From Dehalococcoidia bacterium (GTDB taxonomy: Bacteria > Chloroflexota > Dehalococcoidia > Dehalococcoidales > Fen-1064), in NCBI GenBank assembly GCA_003153075.1, contig PMBW01000104.1, positions 1-8,686 of the forward strand: a DNA stretch of 8,686 nucleotides. Reading direction: 5' to 3'. Every line of letters begins with the position of its first letter. Within the stretch, counting starts at the first letter, position 1. A program made the translations under genes and the position numbers. Below are positions 1-6,287 of the stretch, piece after piece. Below the pieces are notes generated by a model. It ran no database searches. It saw nothing but the letters and a program-made list of their open reading frames with translations, and had not been told where the DNA came from.

Positions 1-651
1 ACTGCCGGTAAACTGGTGCTGCTGGAAGGCGCACAGGGCACTTTACTTGACCCGGATTTCGGCACTTATCCCTACACTACGTCATCCTCCCCGATTGCCG
101 GCGGCGCTTCCATCGGCAGCGGCATCGGGCCTACTAAAATGACAAGTGTTCTCGGTGTCTTCAAAGCCTACTGTACGCGCGTCGGCAGCGGCCCGTTCCC
201 CACAGAATTAAAAGGTGAAATCGGCGACCAACTGAGAGAGCGGGCGCAGGAATTCGGCACCACCACCGGCCGGCCACGCCGTTGCGGCTGGTTTGACGGC
301 GTCGCGGCCCGTTTCAGCCAGACGGTCAACGGTTTTACCGGTATGGTTATTACCCGCTTCGATATTCTCGATGTAATGCCCTCGCTGAAGGTATGCACCG
401 GTTATAAACTGAATGGGAAAGTGATCCATTACTTCCCGTCCAATCTGGCTCTCCTGGCTAAATGCGAACCGGTTTATGAAGAATTGCCCGGCTGGCAAAC
501 CTGCACCGAGAATATGCGTAAATTCTCCGATTTACCCAAAGCAGCCAAGAATTATGTAAAGTGCCTCGAAGAAGTCTCAGGCTGCCCCGCGACCCTGATC
601 GGTGTCGGTCCCGCCCGCGACCAGATCATCGAAAAATCCCCAATAATCTAA
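1..651 (+). CDS. purA: Adenylosuccinate synthase, C-terminal half (5' end outside window)
   Basis: The enzyme joins IMP and L-aspartate using GTP to give adenylosuccinate, the first committed step from IMP to AMP, in the cytoplasm. The reading frame is open from base 1 and gives 216 residues, about half of the usual 420-430. Visible family signatures are EGAQGTLLD near the start, GTYPYTTSSSP, the GSGIGPTK stretch, TRVGSGPFPTEL, the aspartate-binding loop GTTTGRPRRCGWFD (around residues 86-99 of the visible part), and CEPVYEELPGW followed by a late VGPARDQ near the C-terminus. The C-terminus looks complete and ends in TAA. The gene is followed 20 bp later by a strong hairpin terminator, so it is the last gene of its transcript. 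Nothing suggests decay. The identification is secure; only the N-terminal GTP-binding half is missing because the window cuts it. Confidence 0.97.
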   Translation, partial: TAGKLVLLEGAQGTLLDPDFGTYPYTTSSSPIAGGASIGSGIGPTKMTSVLGVFKAYCTRVGSGPFPTELKGEIGDQLRERAQEFGTTTGRPRRCGWFDGVAARFSQTVNGFTGMVITRFDILDVMPSLKVCTGYKLNGKVIHYFPSNLALLAKCEPVYEELPGWQTCTENMRKFSDLPKAAKNYVKCLEEVSGCPATLIGVGPARDQIIEKSPII

Positions 652-670
652 TCTAAAATCTATCAACAAA

Positions 671-709
671 AAAGGAGTCCGCCTGAAGCGGACTCCTTTT
701 TATTTTTTC
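671..709. terminator. Bidirectional rho-independent terminator between purA and the SBP gene
   Basis: A perfect 12-bp stem (arms 671-682 and 688-699, AAAGGAGTCCGC paired with its complement) closes a 5-base CTGAA loop. A T-rich tail runs to 709. On the opposite strand the same stem is followed by a run of T from the A tract at 668-673. It therefore fits a shared terminator for purA (rightward) and for the leftward gene ending at 735. Confidence 0.93.
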
Positions 710-734
710 TTGCAGCTATAATTTTCGGCTGTCT

Positions 735-2594
735 CTAGTAACCCGCGCTCTTCTTCAGATTCGTATCGATCCAGAACCGTCCCAGATAGAAAGCTGCAAA
801 GCCGCAGCCGGTTGAGATCGAGAGTGATTGGCCGTTATAACCCTTGAACCACGGCTGAATGACAGTGAAAAAGTTCGGTTGCACCAGCGATATCGCAAAA
901 TGCTGCCGCGCAACGTACTCATTCGCATCTCTCACTACTTTCTTTACCTGGTCGACACTGGTAGCGGCCATTGCCGCCGGATAGAAAGCATCAAAAACAG
1001 GGTCGCTGACCATGGGGTAATTGCCACCGTATCCGGTTCTCAGCCTTTGCAATTGTTTGAGCGGCTCGTTCACCATACCCAGTACCCCCGATCCAGTCCG
1101 GTTAACCATTTGATCATGCTTCTTTTGCCCGCTTACGAAAGCAGACCAGGCGGTGGTATCCATCGGGCGGATTTCCATATCGATACCGACCGCGGTGAAA
1201 TAGGACTTGATAACCTGCAGCAAATCCAGGTCTCCCTCGGCGGAAGCAAGAACGTTAGTCTTAAACCCGTTAGGATAGCCGGCCTCGGCCAGGAGTTTTT
1301 TAGCTGCAACCGGATCGTAGCCGTACTCATCTTTTAAAGCCTGCGGCCAATCTGAATACGGGAATCCCCAACCGGTCATATAACTGGTGGTCAATGACTG
1401 CGGATACGGGTCGGCAGTGCCCCCGTAATATGTACTGGCTAATGTTTTAAGGTCTATTGATAACTGCATCGCCTTTCTAACCCTGATATCGTTAAAAGGC
1501 ACTTTGTCATTTCTGGGATCAAGTGTGCCGCAAGCGCCGCTCAATATCGTTATCTGCGGCATTTCCGGATTCGTTTTCTTCATTGATTGCGCCTGCTGCA
1601 AAGGCAGCTGGTTTATCAGATCGATCTTACCGGTGCGCATCGCCGACATTGCGGTTGCGTCGTTGGGGATAATCAGGTATTTGATTTTATCGATGTAAGG
1701 CAGCCGGTTCTGCGGATACCGTTCATCATTGGCCCAGTAGTTGGGATTCTTTACCAGGGTAACGGAAGCACCCCCCACAAAATCCGTCAGCATGAACGGT
1801 CCGGTGCCGATGGCATGATGCCAGTCACTAAGATCGCCCCATAACTTCACCGCTTCCGGATTTTCCAAACATTGACTGCCCGTTCCCCGCTGCACATTCT
1901 CCATGGTAGCCTCAGGATTAGGTGATTTCCATTTAAAAGTAACCGTGTATTTATCGGTCGCGGTTACCGATATCAGATCCGAATTTTGTGTCGCATCTGA
2001 GTAAGGGTCAAGAGTATAAGTTCCGTACCCGCCCTGGCGCTGGAAATGGGCAACCACGTCATCCGCTATAAATTCGCGGCCGTTTGCCGGGTTGATATTT
2101 TGCCAGCGTATTCCTTGCCGCAAATGGACTACATAAGTATTCAAATCGACAAATTCCCAGCCTGTCTCCAGGTTACCTTTCTGGAATTGACTGGGACGGA
2201 AATTAAACTTATAACTGAATACCGACGGATCGAGCGTCCAATCGTCCGCAACCAACGGTTCCATATACGCCGGGTATATTATCGAATTCAATGTACTGAC
2301 ATAAGGATCGAAGTTATTAATATCGGTGTTACATCTGAGGACCAATTCCCCGCCGTATTGCGGCACACCCAGGCTATCCCACCATTTACCGGTAGTTGAC
2401 GGTGTCGTGGTTGTAGATGTCGGTTTCGCCGTGGTAGAAGTACTGGTCACTGTTGTTGGCTGTGCGGTAGAAATTTGTGTAGTCTGAACTGGTTTTGATG
2501 TTGTGGTCGTTGTCGATGAGGTAGTGCATGATGACAAGACCAAAGCTGCTGCTATCAGCAAACTGCAAATCGTTGATAAGGCTGCCTTTGTCAC
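735..2594 (-). CDS. Family-5 (peptide/nickel-type) ABC transporter substrate-binding lipoprotein
   Basis: This is an extracytoplasmic solute receptor of the SBP_bac_5 (DppA/OppA/NikA) family, probably for peptides or another small solute. I place the start at the GTG at 2594 (619 residues): GGGAGGA lies 4-5 bases upstream, and translation from it begins with a proper lipoprotein signal, VTKAAL, then a hydrophobic stretch, then LSSC with Cys23 as the lipid-anchored residue. An in-frame ATG at 2675 would add 27 residues before the signal and is unlikely. After Cys23 comes a linker of about 45 residues, roughly two thirds Thr/Ser, then the receptor domain from YGGELVLR onward. Family motifs include GTGPFMLTDFVGGASVTLVKNPNYW-like sequence mid-protein and a VRKAMQLSID stretch. 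No permease or ATPase gene for this family is in the window, so it is an orphan receptor here. The ligand cannot be read from the sequence. Confidence 0.92.
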   Translation of the reverse strand: MTKAALSTICSLLIAAALVLSSCTTSSTTTTTSKPVQTTQISTAQPTTVTSTSTTAKPTSTTTTPSTTGKWWDSLGVPQYGGELVLRCNTDINNFDPYVSTLNSIIYPAYMEPLVADDWTLDPSVFSYKFNFRPSQFQKGNLETGWEFVDLNTYVVHLRQGIRWQNINPANGREFIADDVVAHFQRQGGYGTYTLDPYSDATQNSDLISVTATDKYTVTFKWKSPNPEATMENVQRGTGSQCLENPEAVKLWGDLSDWHHAIGTGPFMLTDFVGGASVTLVKNPNYWANDERYPQNRLPYIDKIKYLIIPNDATAMSAMRTGKIDLINQLPLQQAQSMKKTNPEMPQITILSGACGTLDPRNDKVPFNDIRVRKAMQLSIDLKTLASTYYGGTADPYPQSLTTSYMTGWGFPYSDWPQALKDEYGYDPVAAKKLLAEAGYPNGFKTNVLASAEGDLDLLQVIKSYFTAVGIDMEIRPMDTTAWSAFVSGQKKHDQMVNRTGSGVLGMVNEPLKQLQRLRTGYGGNYPMVSDPVFDAFYPAAMAATSVDQVKKVVRDANEYVARQHFAISLVQPNFFTVIQPWFKGYNGQSLSISTGCGFAAFYLGRFWIDTNLKKSAGY

Positions 2595-2598
2595 TTTT

Positions 2599-2605
2599 TC
2601 CTCCC
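2599..2605 (-). promoter_or_regulatory. Ribosome binding site deciding the GTG start of the SBP lipoprotein gene
   Basis: On the minus strand this reads GGGAGGA, a near-ideal Shine-Dalgarno with its core about 5 bases from the GTG at 2594. The upstream in-frame ATG at 2675 has no comparable site. Confidence 0.8.
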
Positions 2606-2681
2606 TTTTACTTTGTGATATTTCTACGGGTATTCCCGGTTGCTGATCAAAAGGAGTGGGCGGTAAATAATGCATTCTCTT

Positions 2682-2687
2682 ATTATA
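2682..2687 (-). promoter_or_regulatory. Possible -10 box for the SBP lipoprotein gene
   Basis: The minus strand reads a perfect TATAAT about 88 bases upstream of the GTG start, in the 114-bp gap after the BadF-like gene. I find no convincing -35 hexamer 16-18 bases upstream and no extended -10 TG. The call is therefore weak, and read-through from the upstream gene is an alternative. Confidence 0.35.
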
Positions 2688-2708
2688 TTTGCGTGTTCAC
2701 ATCGCAGA

Positions 2709-3578
2709 TTACTTTTTCTTGCTGCTTTTAGTCCTGATCTTTTCATCAACCGTTCCGGCTGCTGCGGCCACGGCAGCGCCGAAAGCACAAACAAACTCGG
2801 GGTTATGAGGCTCTTTAATATCCTTACCGGTGGCCAATTTTAACGCTTGCACAAAACCGGCATTCTTAGCCATTCCGCCAACGATAGCCACATCATCTTC
2901 CAGCCCGATAAACTGCGCTACAGAAGCAACCTTTGCAGCAATGGCATCATAAACCGCGCGGGCAATGTCGTTTTTAGACACGTTTTGATGCATCAATGAG
3001 ATGACGTCAGATATATCAAAGACACTGTATTTGCCTTTATCAAAAATAGCCAGAGTCGATTTTAACGAGGCCTCCGACATTTCCTGCACGGTCAACTCTA
3101 ACACCCCGGCTGCCCGTTCATGCAACATGCCAGGCGCGCCGGCGGTACCCTGTTCACTGACCGCCATATCCAGTACGCTGCCGTCCTGACTGATTTTTAT
3201 CGCCCGATATCCCCTGGCGCCAACATCGATGATTGTCTTAGCATTACGCACTTTCAGCAGTACTCCGTGTGTATTAGCGACGGCATCAGTGACAAAATGA
3301 CCAGCGAAAGTTGCCTGTTTGCCGTACTTTCCCGTTGCCCACACCCTTGCCACATCACTCCGTCTCATCTTCAACTGCTTGAGCGCCTCAACATAGGCTT
3401 TCTCGGCCACCTCGGATTTCTTGCCACCGGTCGGTAATGAGTATTTTAGCAATCCCTTGGGAGTTGGGGTCTTCGGATCACTGATTTGCTCAATAACATA
3501 ATCCACTTTCGGCCTGGCAATCTCCATGACATACACATGCACGTACCTGCTGCCAACGTCTAATCCAACGACGATCAT
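2709..3578 (-). CDS. BadF/BadG/BcrA/HgdC-family ATPase lacking the cluster cysteines
   Basis: The fold is that of the ASKHA-type ATPases that activate 2-hydroxyacyl-CoA dehydratases or form part of benzoyl-CoA reductases. The 289 residues keep the phosphate-1 motif GLDVGS (5-10), an ATGKYGK stretch (81-87, TGYGR in relatives), a phosphate-2 region IIDVGARGYR (116-125) and the adenosine motif VGGMAKNAG (233-241). In canonical activators a [4Fe-4S] cluster sits at the dimer interface on the cysteines of NDKCAAGTG and CTVFAESEVIS. Here the matching segments are SEQGTAGAP (141-149) and YSVFDISDVIS (184-194), so the cysteines are Gly144 and Tyr184. The only cysteine in the protein is Cys264 near the C-terminus. 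GGQD of phosphate-2 is also changed to GARG. The protein probably binds nucleotide but cannot carry the usual cluster. The ATG at 3578 has AAGGAG seven bases upstream. No dehydratase or reductase subunits are adjacent. The C-terminus is Lys-rich (KSSKKK). Family membership is clear; function is unknown. Confidence 0.85.
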   Translation of the reverse strand: MIVVGLDVGSRYVHVYVMEIARPKVDYVIEQISDPKTPTPKGLLKYSLPTGGKKSEVAEKAYVEALKQLKMRRSDVARVWATGKYGKQATFAGHFVTDAVANTHGVLLKVRNAKTIIDVGARGYRAIKISQDGSVLDMAVSEQGTAGAPGMLHERAAGVLELTVQEMSEASLKSTLAIFDKGKYSVFDISDVISLMHQNVSKNDIARAVYDAIAAKVASVAQFIGLEDDVAIVGGMAKNAGFVQALKLATGKDIKEPHNPEFVCAFGAAVAAAAGTVDEKIRTKSSKKK

Positions 3579-3595
3579 TACCTTCTCCTTGTTGC

Positions 3596-3617
3596 CGGGA
3601 TTTTCAGATAAATCCCG
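3596..3617 (-). promoter_or_regulatory. Leader hairpin just upstream of the BadF-like gene's ribosome binding site
   Basis: A perfect 8-bp inverted repeat (CGGGATTT at 3596-3603, AAATCCCG at 3610-3617) encloses 6 bases. In the leftward transcript it ends a few bases before AAGGAG and the ATG at 3578. It could influence ribosome access or mRNA stability. It has no U-run, so it is not a standard terminator. Confidence 0.5.
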
Positions 3618-3689
3618 AGTGTCCGTTTATATCCCTGATAACAATCCGCAAAGAATTCCATAAGAATGTATACGATAAAGATTAGCAAA

Positions 3690-3718
3690 ATGCTACCATC
3701 GATTAGTGCGTTTGTCAA
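3690..3718 (-). promoter_or_regulatory. Sigma-70-type promoter for the BadF-like gene
   Basis: On the minus strand a consensus TTGACA (3713-3718) is followed after exactly 17 bases by TAGCAT (3690-3695, 4 of 6 to TATAAT). This predicts a start near 3683 and an untranslated leader of about 105 bases before the ATG at 3578. The gene is therefore likely transcribed on its own rather than from the regulator gene upstream. Confidence 0.65.
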
Positions 3719-3732
3719 TTAAATCACTCGTG

Positions 3733-3754
3733 TTATCAGAATTTAAGCTGATAA
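3733..3754. repeat. Inverted repeat upstream of the BadF-like promoter
   Basis: Perfect 7-base arms TTATCAG (3733-3739) and CTGATAA (3748-3754) are separated by 8 bases. The site lies 15 bases upstream of the -35 box of the BadF-like promoter, where an activator could bind. A further copy of the half-site, CTGATAAC, lies in the leader at 3635-3642. Confidence 0.4.
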
Positions 3755-3945
3755 AAGAAAAATAAAAAGGAAAGATAAATATTTTAACCAGGAGAAATTG
3801 TTGTTTTTAGGTCTGGTAAACAGCCTTCTTTAAACCACATAAAAAGGAATAATTAGAATTATCATACTATTGCCGGAACAACCGTTAATACTTACAGCAA
3901 CGTTTTCTTCTTCATTGTCAGTAATTAGAGCATACTGTCACAATG

Positions 3946-4326
3946 TCAACTTCTATATCCCGAACAGGTATTACACTGTCCGCGCAAAAGGATATCGTGT
4001 TCTTCTAACGTATACCCTTTGGGCAACAACTTTTGAAGATCTTCAGGGCATTCATAGACTTCAAATAACTTGTTACAAGTGCGGCATAGAAAATGATGGT
4101 GATGATCTTCCGGTGGCAGTTCCCAGCGCGGCGGTTGACCTGGTAAATCAACCTGTACTATCCGTTTTTCTGATGAAAGCAATTTCAGATTACGGTAGAC
4201 CGTAGCAATGCCAAGTCCGCTAAACTCCCCTTTAGCCAATAAAAAAAGCTCATTCACCGCCAGTGGCCTGCCCGCCCTTACCAAAGCGTTGTAAATAGAT
4301 TGACGCTGTTTCGTATCCCTTTCCAT
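3946..4326 (-). CDS. Fur-family metalloregulator, probably zinc-responsive (Zur)
   Basis: This is a dimeric metal-dependent repressor of 126 residues. The N-terminal winged helix carries the recognition helix GIATVYRNLKLL (39-50). The hinge and metal region follow, with PRWE (66-69) and HHHHF (75-79). Two CxxC pairs, CRTC (81-84) and CNTC (118-121), form the usual structural zinc site. The length is slightly shorter than typical Fur. It is transcribed away from a zinc/manganese-type ABC uptake operon, 172 bp apart, and the gap contains a palindrome suited to this family, so it most likely represses that operon when metal is abundant. Zur is preferred over Fur or PerR because of the neighbour, not because of a diagnostic residue. 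The ATG at 4326 has only a weak GGAA about 8 bases upstream. Gene order and completeness look normal. Confidence 0.9.
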   Translation of the reverse strand: MERDTKQRQSIYNALVRAGRPLAVNELFLLAKGEFSGLGIATVYRNLKLLSSEKRIVQVDLPGQPPRWELPPEDHHHHFLCRTCNKLFEVYECPEDLQKLLPKGYTLEEHDILLRGQCNTCSGYRS

Positions 4327-4356
4327 TATAATTGTTCCATAATCTGCAAGATTTTA

Positions 4357-4363
4357 ATTATCA
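4357..4363. promoter_or_regulatory. Possible operator half-site near the regulator's own start
   Basis: ATTATCA here matches one arm of the palindrome at 4455-4472 and lies about 30 bases upstream of the regulator's ATG. The opposite arm is not conserved, so autoregulation through this site is only a suggestion. Confidence 0.2.
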
Positions 4364-4433
4364 CTATTTTAACACTGATGATATCTTATTTACCATTGTG
4401 TTAATTCACCACACTGTCATTCCTTCAACCTTC

Positions 4434-4462
4434 TTGACAAGTCCTGTTTTATATATGATAAT
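4434..4462 (+). promoter_or_regulatory. Promoter of the metal ABC transporter operon
   Basis: A consensus -35 TTGACA (4434-4439) is followed after 17 bases by GATAAT (4457-4462, 5 of 6 to consensus). The predicted start is near 4469, giving a leader of about 30 bases. The -10 box is the left arm of the palindrome at 4455-4472, so a bound repressor would occlude RNA polymerase. Confidence 0.8.
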
Positions 4463-4472
4463 GGATTATCAT
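4455..4472. promoter_or_regulatory. Fur/Zur-type operator palindrome overlapping the -10 box
   Basis: A perfect palindrome ATGATAAT-GG-ATTATCAT has 8-base arms and a 2-base centre. Its arms match the TGATAAT/ATTATCA arms of the 7-1-7 Fur-family boxes known from Bacillus, except that the centre is two bases rather than one. It lies between a divergent Fur-family gene and a metal uptake operon, on the operon's promoter. Confidence 0.8.
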
Positions 4473-4498
4473 TACTATTAACAAACACGGGGGTCAGG

Positions 4499-5428
4499 AT
4501 GATGAACAGACACACCTGTTTGTGTTTTTCTTTACTTCTGGTATTGATTCTTTGTAGCTCGGCGGCTTGTCAACCAAGCACGAAGACAGGTAACACCGGC
4601 CAGAAATCCATTGTTGTCACTTATTCGATCCTTGGTTCTATTGTAAAAGATCTTGTAGGAGACAAAGCTAATGTAACGATCTCCATACCTAACGGGCTGG
4701 ATCCGCATGAATGGGAACCTTCTGCTAAAGATATCGAGACGATTAATAAAGCAGACCTCGTCATCGAAAATGGGCTGGGATTAGAAGGAGGTATGCAAAA
4801 GACATTGCAGGTAGCGCGAAATAACGGAGTCAAGTTCTTCACCGCCTCGGACTATATCACCGTGCGTCATGTTGGAACCGGCGAAGGGATTCCTTCCGGC
4901 GACCCGGATCAAGCTATAGGTGCCGCTGACCCTCATCTGTGGATGGACCCGCTTAGCCTGAAGAGCATTGTTGTGGCTCTTGCTCCGGTATTGATGACCG
5001 ACTTTGGTTTAGACGTCAGCAGCCAGGCTGTCACCATGGAAAATCAATTGAATGCCATAAATACCGAAGTTGCGAGCACGGTCGCAACGATACCACAAGA
5101 GAACCGTAAACTGGTTACCGGTCATGAGTCGATGGGATATTTTGCCCAACGCTATGGTTTTAAACTGGTGGGAGTTATCATACCCAGCATATCCTCGCAG
5201 GCTGAAGTCTCGGCAGCGGATTTGGCTGTTCTCAAAACGGCAATTATAGATAACCAGGTTAAAGCGATATTCACAGAACTCGGCACATCACCGGTCGTCT
5301 CCAAAGCAATCGGTGACGAAACCGGCGTAAAAGTTGTGGAACTTACCACTCATGCCCTGCCTGACGACGGTTCTTATTTCACTTTTATGAGAAACATAGC
5401 CAATGTCATTACCAACGCTTTAAAATAG
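4499..5428 (+). CDS. znuA: Zinc (or manganese) ABC transporter substrate-binding lipoprotein, ZnuA/TroA family
   Basis: This cluster A-I receptor captures a divalent metal outside the membrane and passes it to the permease encoded next. The 309 residues start with a lipoprotein signal: MMNR, a hydrophobic stretch, then SAAC with Cys24 as the lipidated residue. Putative metal ligands are His70 (in LDPHEWEPS), His146 (in ADPHLWMDP), His209 (in TGHESMGYF) and Glu281 (VVELTTHAL), where most relatives have Asp. A His at the third position is typical of zinc receptors, while manganese receptors such as PsaA have Glu there, so zinc is favoured. There is no His-rich loop between the first two ligands. 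The start is ATG 4499 or the adjacent ATG 4502; GGGGG at 4489-4493 serves either. It is the first gene of a three-gene operon, with its stop 7 bases before the next start, and is driven by the palindrome-covered promoter. Confidence 0.92.
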   Translation: MMNRHTCLCFSLLLVLILCSSAACQPSTKTGNTGQKSIVVTYSILGSIVKDLVGDKANVTISIPNGLDPHEWEPSAKDIETINKADLVIENGLGLEGGMQKTLQVARNNGVKFFTASDYITVRHVGTGEGIPSGDPDQAIGAADPHLWMDPLSLKSIVVALAPVLMTDFGLDVSSQAVTMENQLNAINTEVASTVATIPQENRKLVTGHESMGYFAQRYGFKLVGVIIPSISSQAEVSAADLAVLKTAIIDNQVKAIFTELGTSPVVSKAIGDETGVKVVELTTHALPDDGSYFTFMRNIANVITNALK

Positions 5429-5435
5429 GATAATT

Positions 5436-6287
5436 ATGGACTTATTTGTGACGCCATTCTCATCTAATGCCTTCATGTCCCATGCGCTTATCGCAGGGAT
5501 AATGGTTTCGATTGCCTGTGCGATCGCCGGCACTTTTGTTATTTTACGCGGGTTAGCTTTCATCGGTGACGCGCTCGCCCATGGAGTATTACCGGGCATC
5601 GCGGTATCCATTCTGGCAGGTTTTTCGGGCATTATCGGAGCGGCTATTGGCGCTGCACTCATGATCGGTGGAATAACTCTGATTACGCGGCGTTCCCGTT
5701 TATCTTCGGACACCGCCATCGGGCTTCTATTTATTGGGATGTTAGCTCTTGGTGTAGTGATCGTGTCCCGTTCGAACTCTTTTAGCGGCGATCTGACGAG
5801 CATTTTATTCGGTGAGATTCTGGGTATCGGAATGCAGGCAATTCTAATTCAATTAATAGGGACAATTGTTATTGCCATTATCGCCGTTGTCTGTGCCCGG
5901 CCATTTTTATTGCTTAGTTTTGATCCTGAGCAAGCCGAGGTTGCCGGGTTTTCGGTCACTATCTATCACAATATCATACTTTTCATGATTGCGCTGACCG
6001 TGATCGTTTCTTTTCAGACCGTGGGTACTCTACTGGTTTTCGGTTTACTTATCGCACCCGCGGGTGCCGGTGCACTGCTCGCCAAAAGGATAGAAGCGAT
6101 GATGGCATGGGCAGTTCTGTTCGGGTCAATTTCAATGTACTTCGGTTTACTTATCAGTTATCATTTTGACTTAGCTGCCGGAGCTTCAATAATCCTGGTT
6201 GCCATAGCAATTTTCTTCATCGTCTTCATTTTGCAGAATGTACGCAACCGACGCGTAATTCCCGTTAAGGAAGCAAACCTTGAATAG
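5436..6287 (+). CDS. znuB: Metal ABC transporter permease, ZnuB/ABC-3 family
   Basis: This is the membrane channel subunit of the zinc/manganese transporter. Its 283 residues are almost entirely hydrophobic, consistent with about eight membrane segments, the first at roughly residues 18-38. Family signatures include RGLAFIGDALAHGVLPG (38-54), SSDTAIGLLFIGMLALGVV in the middle, a SFQTVGTLLVFGLLIAPAGA stretch in the second half, and ISYHFDLAAGASI near the end, close to the SYxFDLPxG seen in relatives. Length matches the family (about 270-290). An AGGA 5-6 bases before the ATG supports the start. It is 7 bases downstream of the receptor gene, and its stop overlaps the start of the ATPase gene by 8 bases, indicating translational coupling. 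Confidence 0.94.
   Translation: MDLFVTPFSSNAFMSHALIAGIMVSIACAIAGTFVILRGLAFIGDALAHGVLPGIAVSILAGFSGIIGAAIGAALMIGGITLITRRSRLSSDTAIGLLFIGMLALGVVIVSRSNSFSGDLTSILFGEILGIGMQAILIQLIGTIVIAIIAVVCARPFLLLSFDPEQAEVAGFSVTIYHNIILFMIALTVIVSFQTVGTLLVFGLLIAPAGAGALLAKRIEAMMAWAVLFGSISMYFGLLISYHFDLAAGASIILVAIAIFFIVFILQNVRNRRVIPVKEANLE
6267..6273 (+). promoter_or_regulatory. Ribosome binding site supporting a TTG start for the transporter ATPase
   Basis: AAGGAAG lies 6 bases before the TTG at 6280, inside the end of the permease gene. No ATG or GTG is better placed nearby, which supports the rare TTG start. Confidence 0.65.

Larger units (their letters stand above)
3579..3945. other. AT-rich intergenic region with promoter and inverted repeats
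   Basis: This 367-bp gap lies between the end of the Fur-family gene and the start of the BadF-like gene. It holds the leader and promoter of the BadF-like gene (3596-3718), an inverted repeat just upstream (3733-3754), and a small AT palindrome (ATAATT-AG-AATTAT, 3849-3862). I see no supported gene: open frames are very short or only run antisense into the regulator gene. No clear hairpin terminator follows the regulator gene. Confidence 0.7.

Noticed and set aside
828..1337. Rightward open frame of 169 codons within the SBP gene
   Set aside because: It is a shadow of the family-5 receptor gene, whose protein motifs are unmistakable on the other strand; no ribosome site was seen.
2595..2675. 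N-terminal extension of the SBP protein from the ATG at 2675
   Set aside because: It would place 27 polar residues before the lipoprotein signal; the GTG at 2594 has a strong ribosome site and starts the signal correctly.
3781..3840. Micro-ORF after AGGAG (TTG start, about ten codons) in the intergenic gap
   Set aside because: It is too short, with no homology to judge and nothing downstream that a leader peptide would control on that strand.
3849..3862. Palindrome ATAATT-AG-AATTAT as a second Fur/Zur box
   Set aside because: It is AT-only apart from one base, lies downstream of the regulator gene and far from any promoter, and matches the operator at 4455-4472 poorly; such palindromes are expected by chance in AT-rich DNA.
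3870..4205. Rightward open frame of 111 codons antisense to the Fur-family gene
   Set aside because: It lies mostly over the clear Fur coding sequence, has no ribosome site near its start, and its translation shows no recognisable motif.
5420..5803. Leftward open frame of 127 codons over the start of the permease
   Set aside because: It is antisense to a strong ABC-3 permease, with low-complexity Pro/Ala/Met composition typical of a shadow frame.
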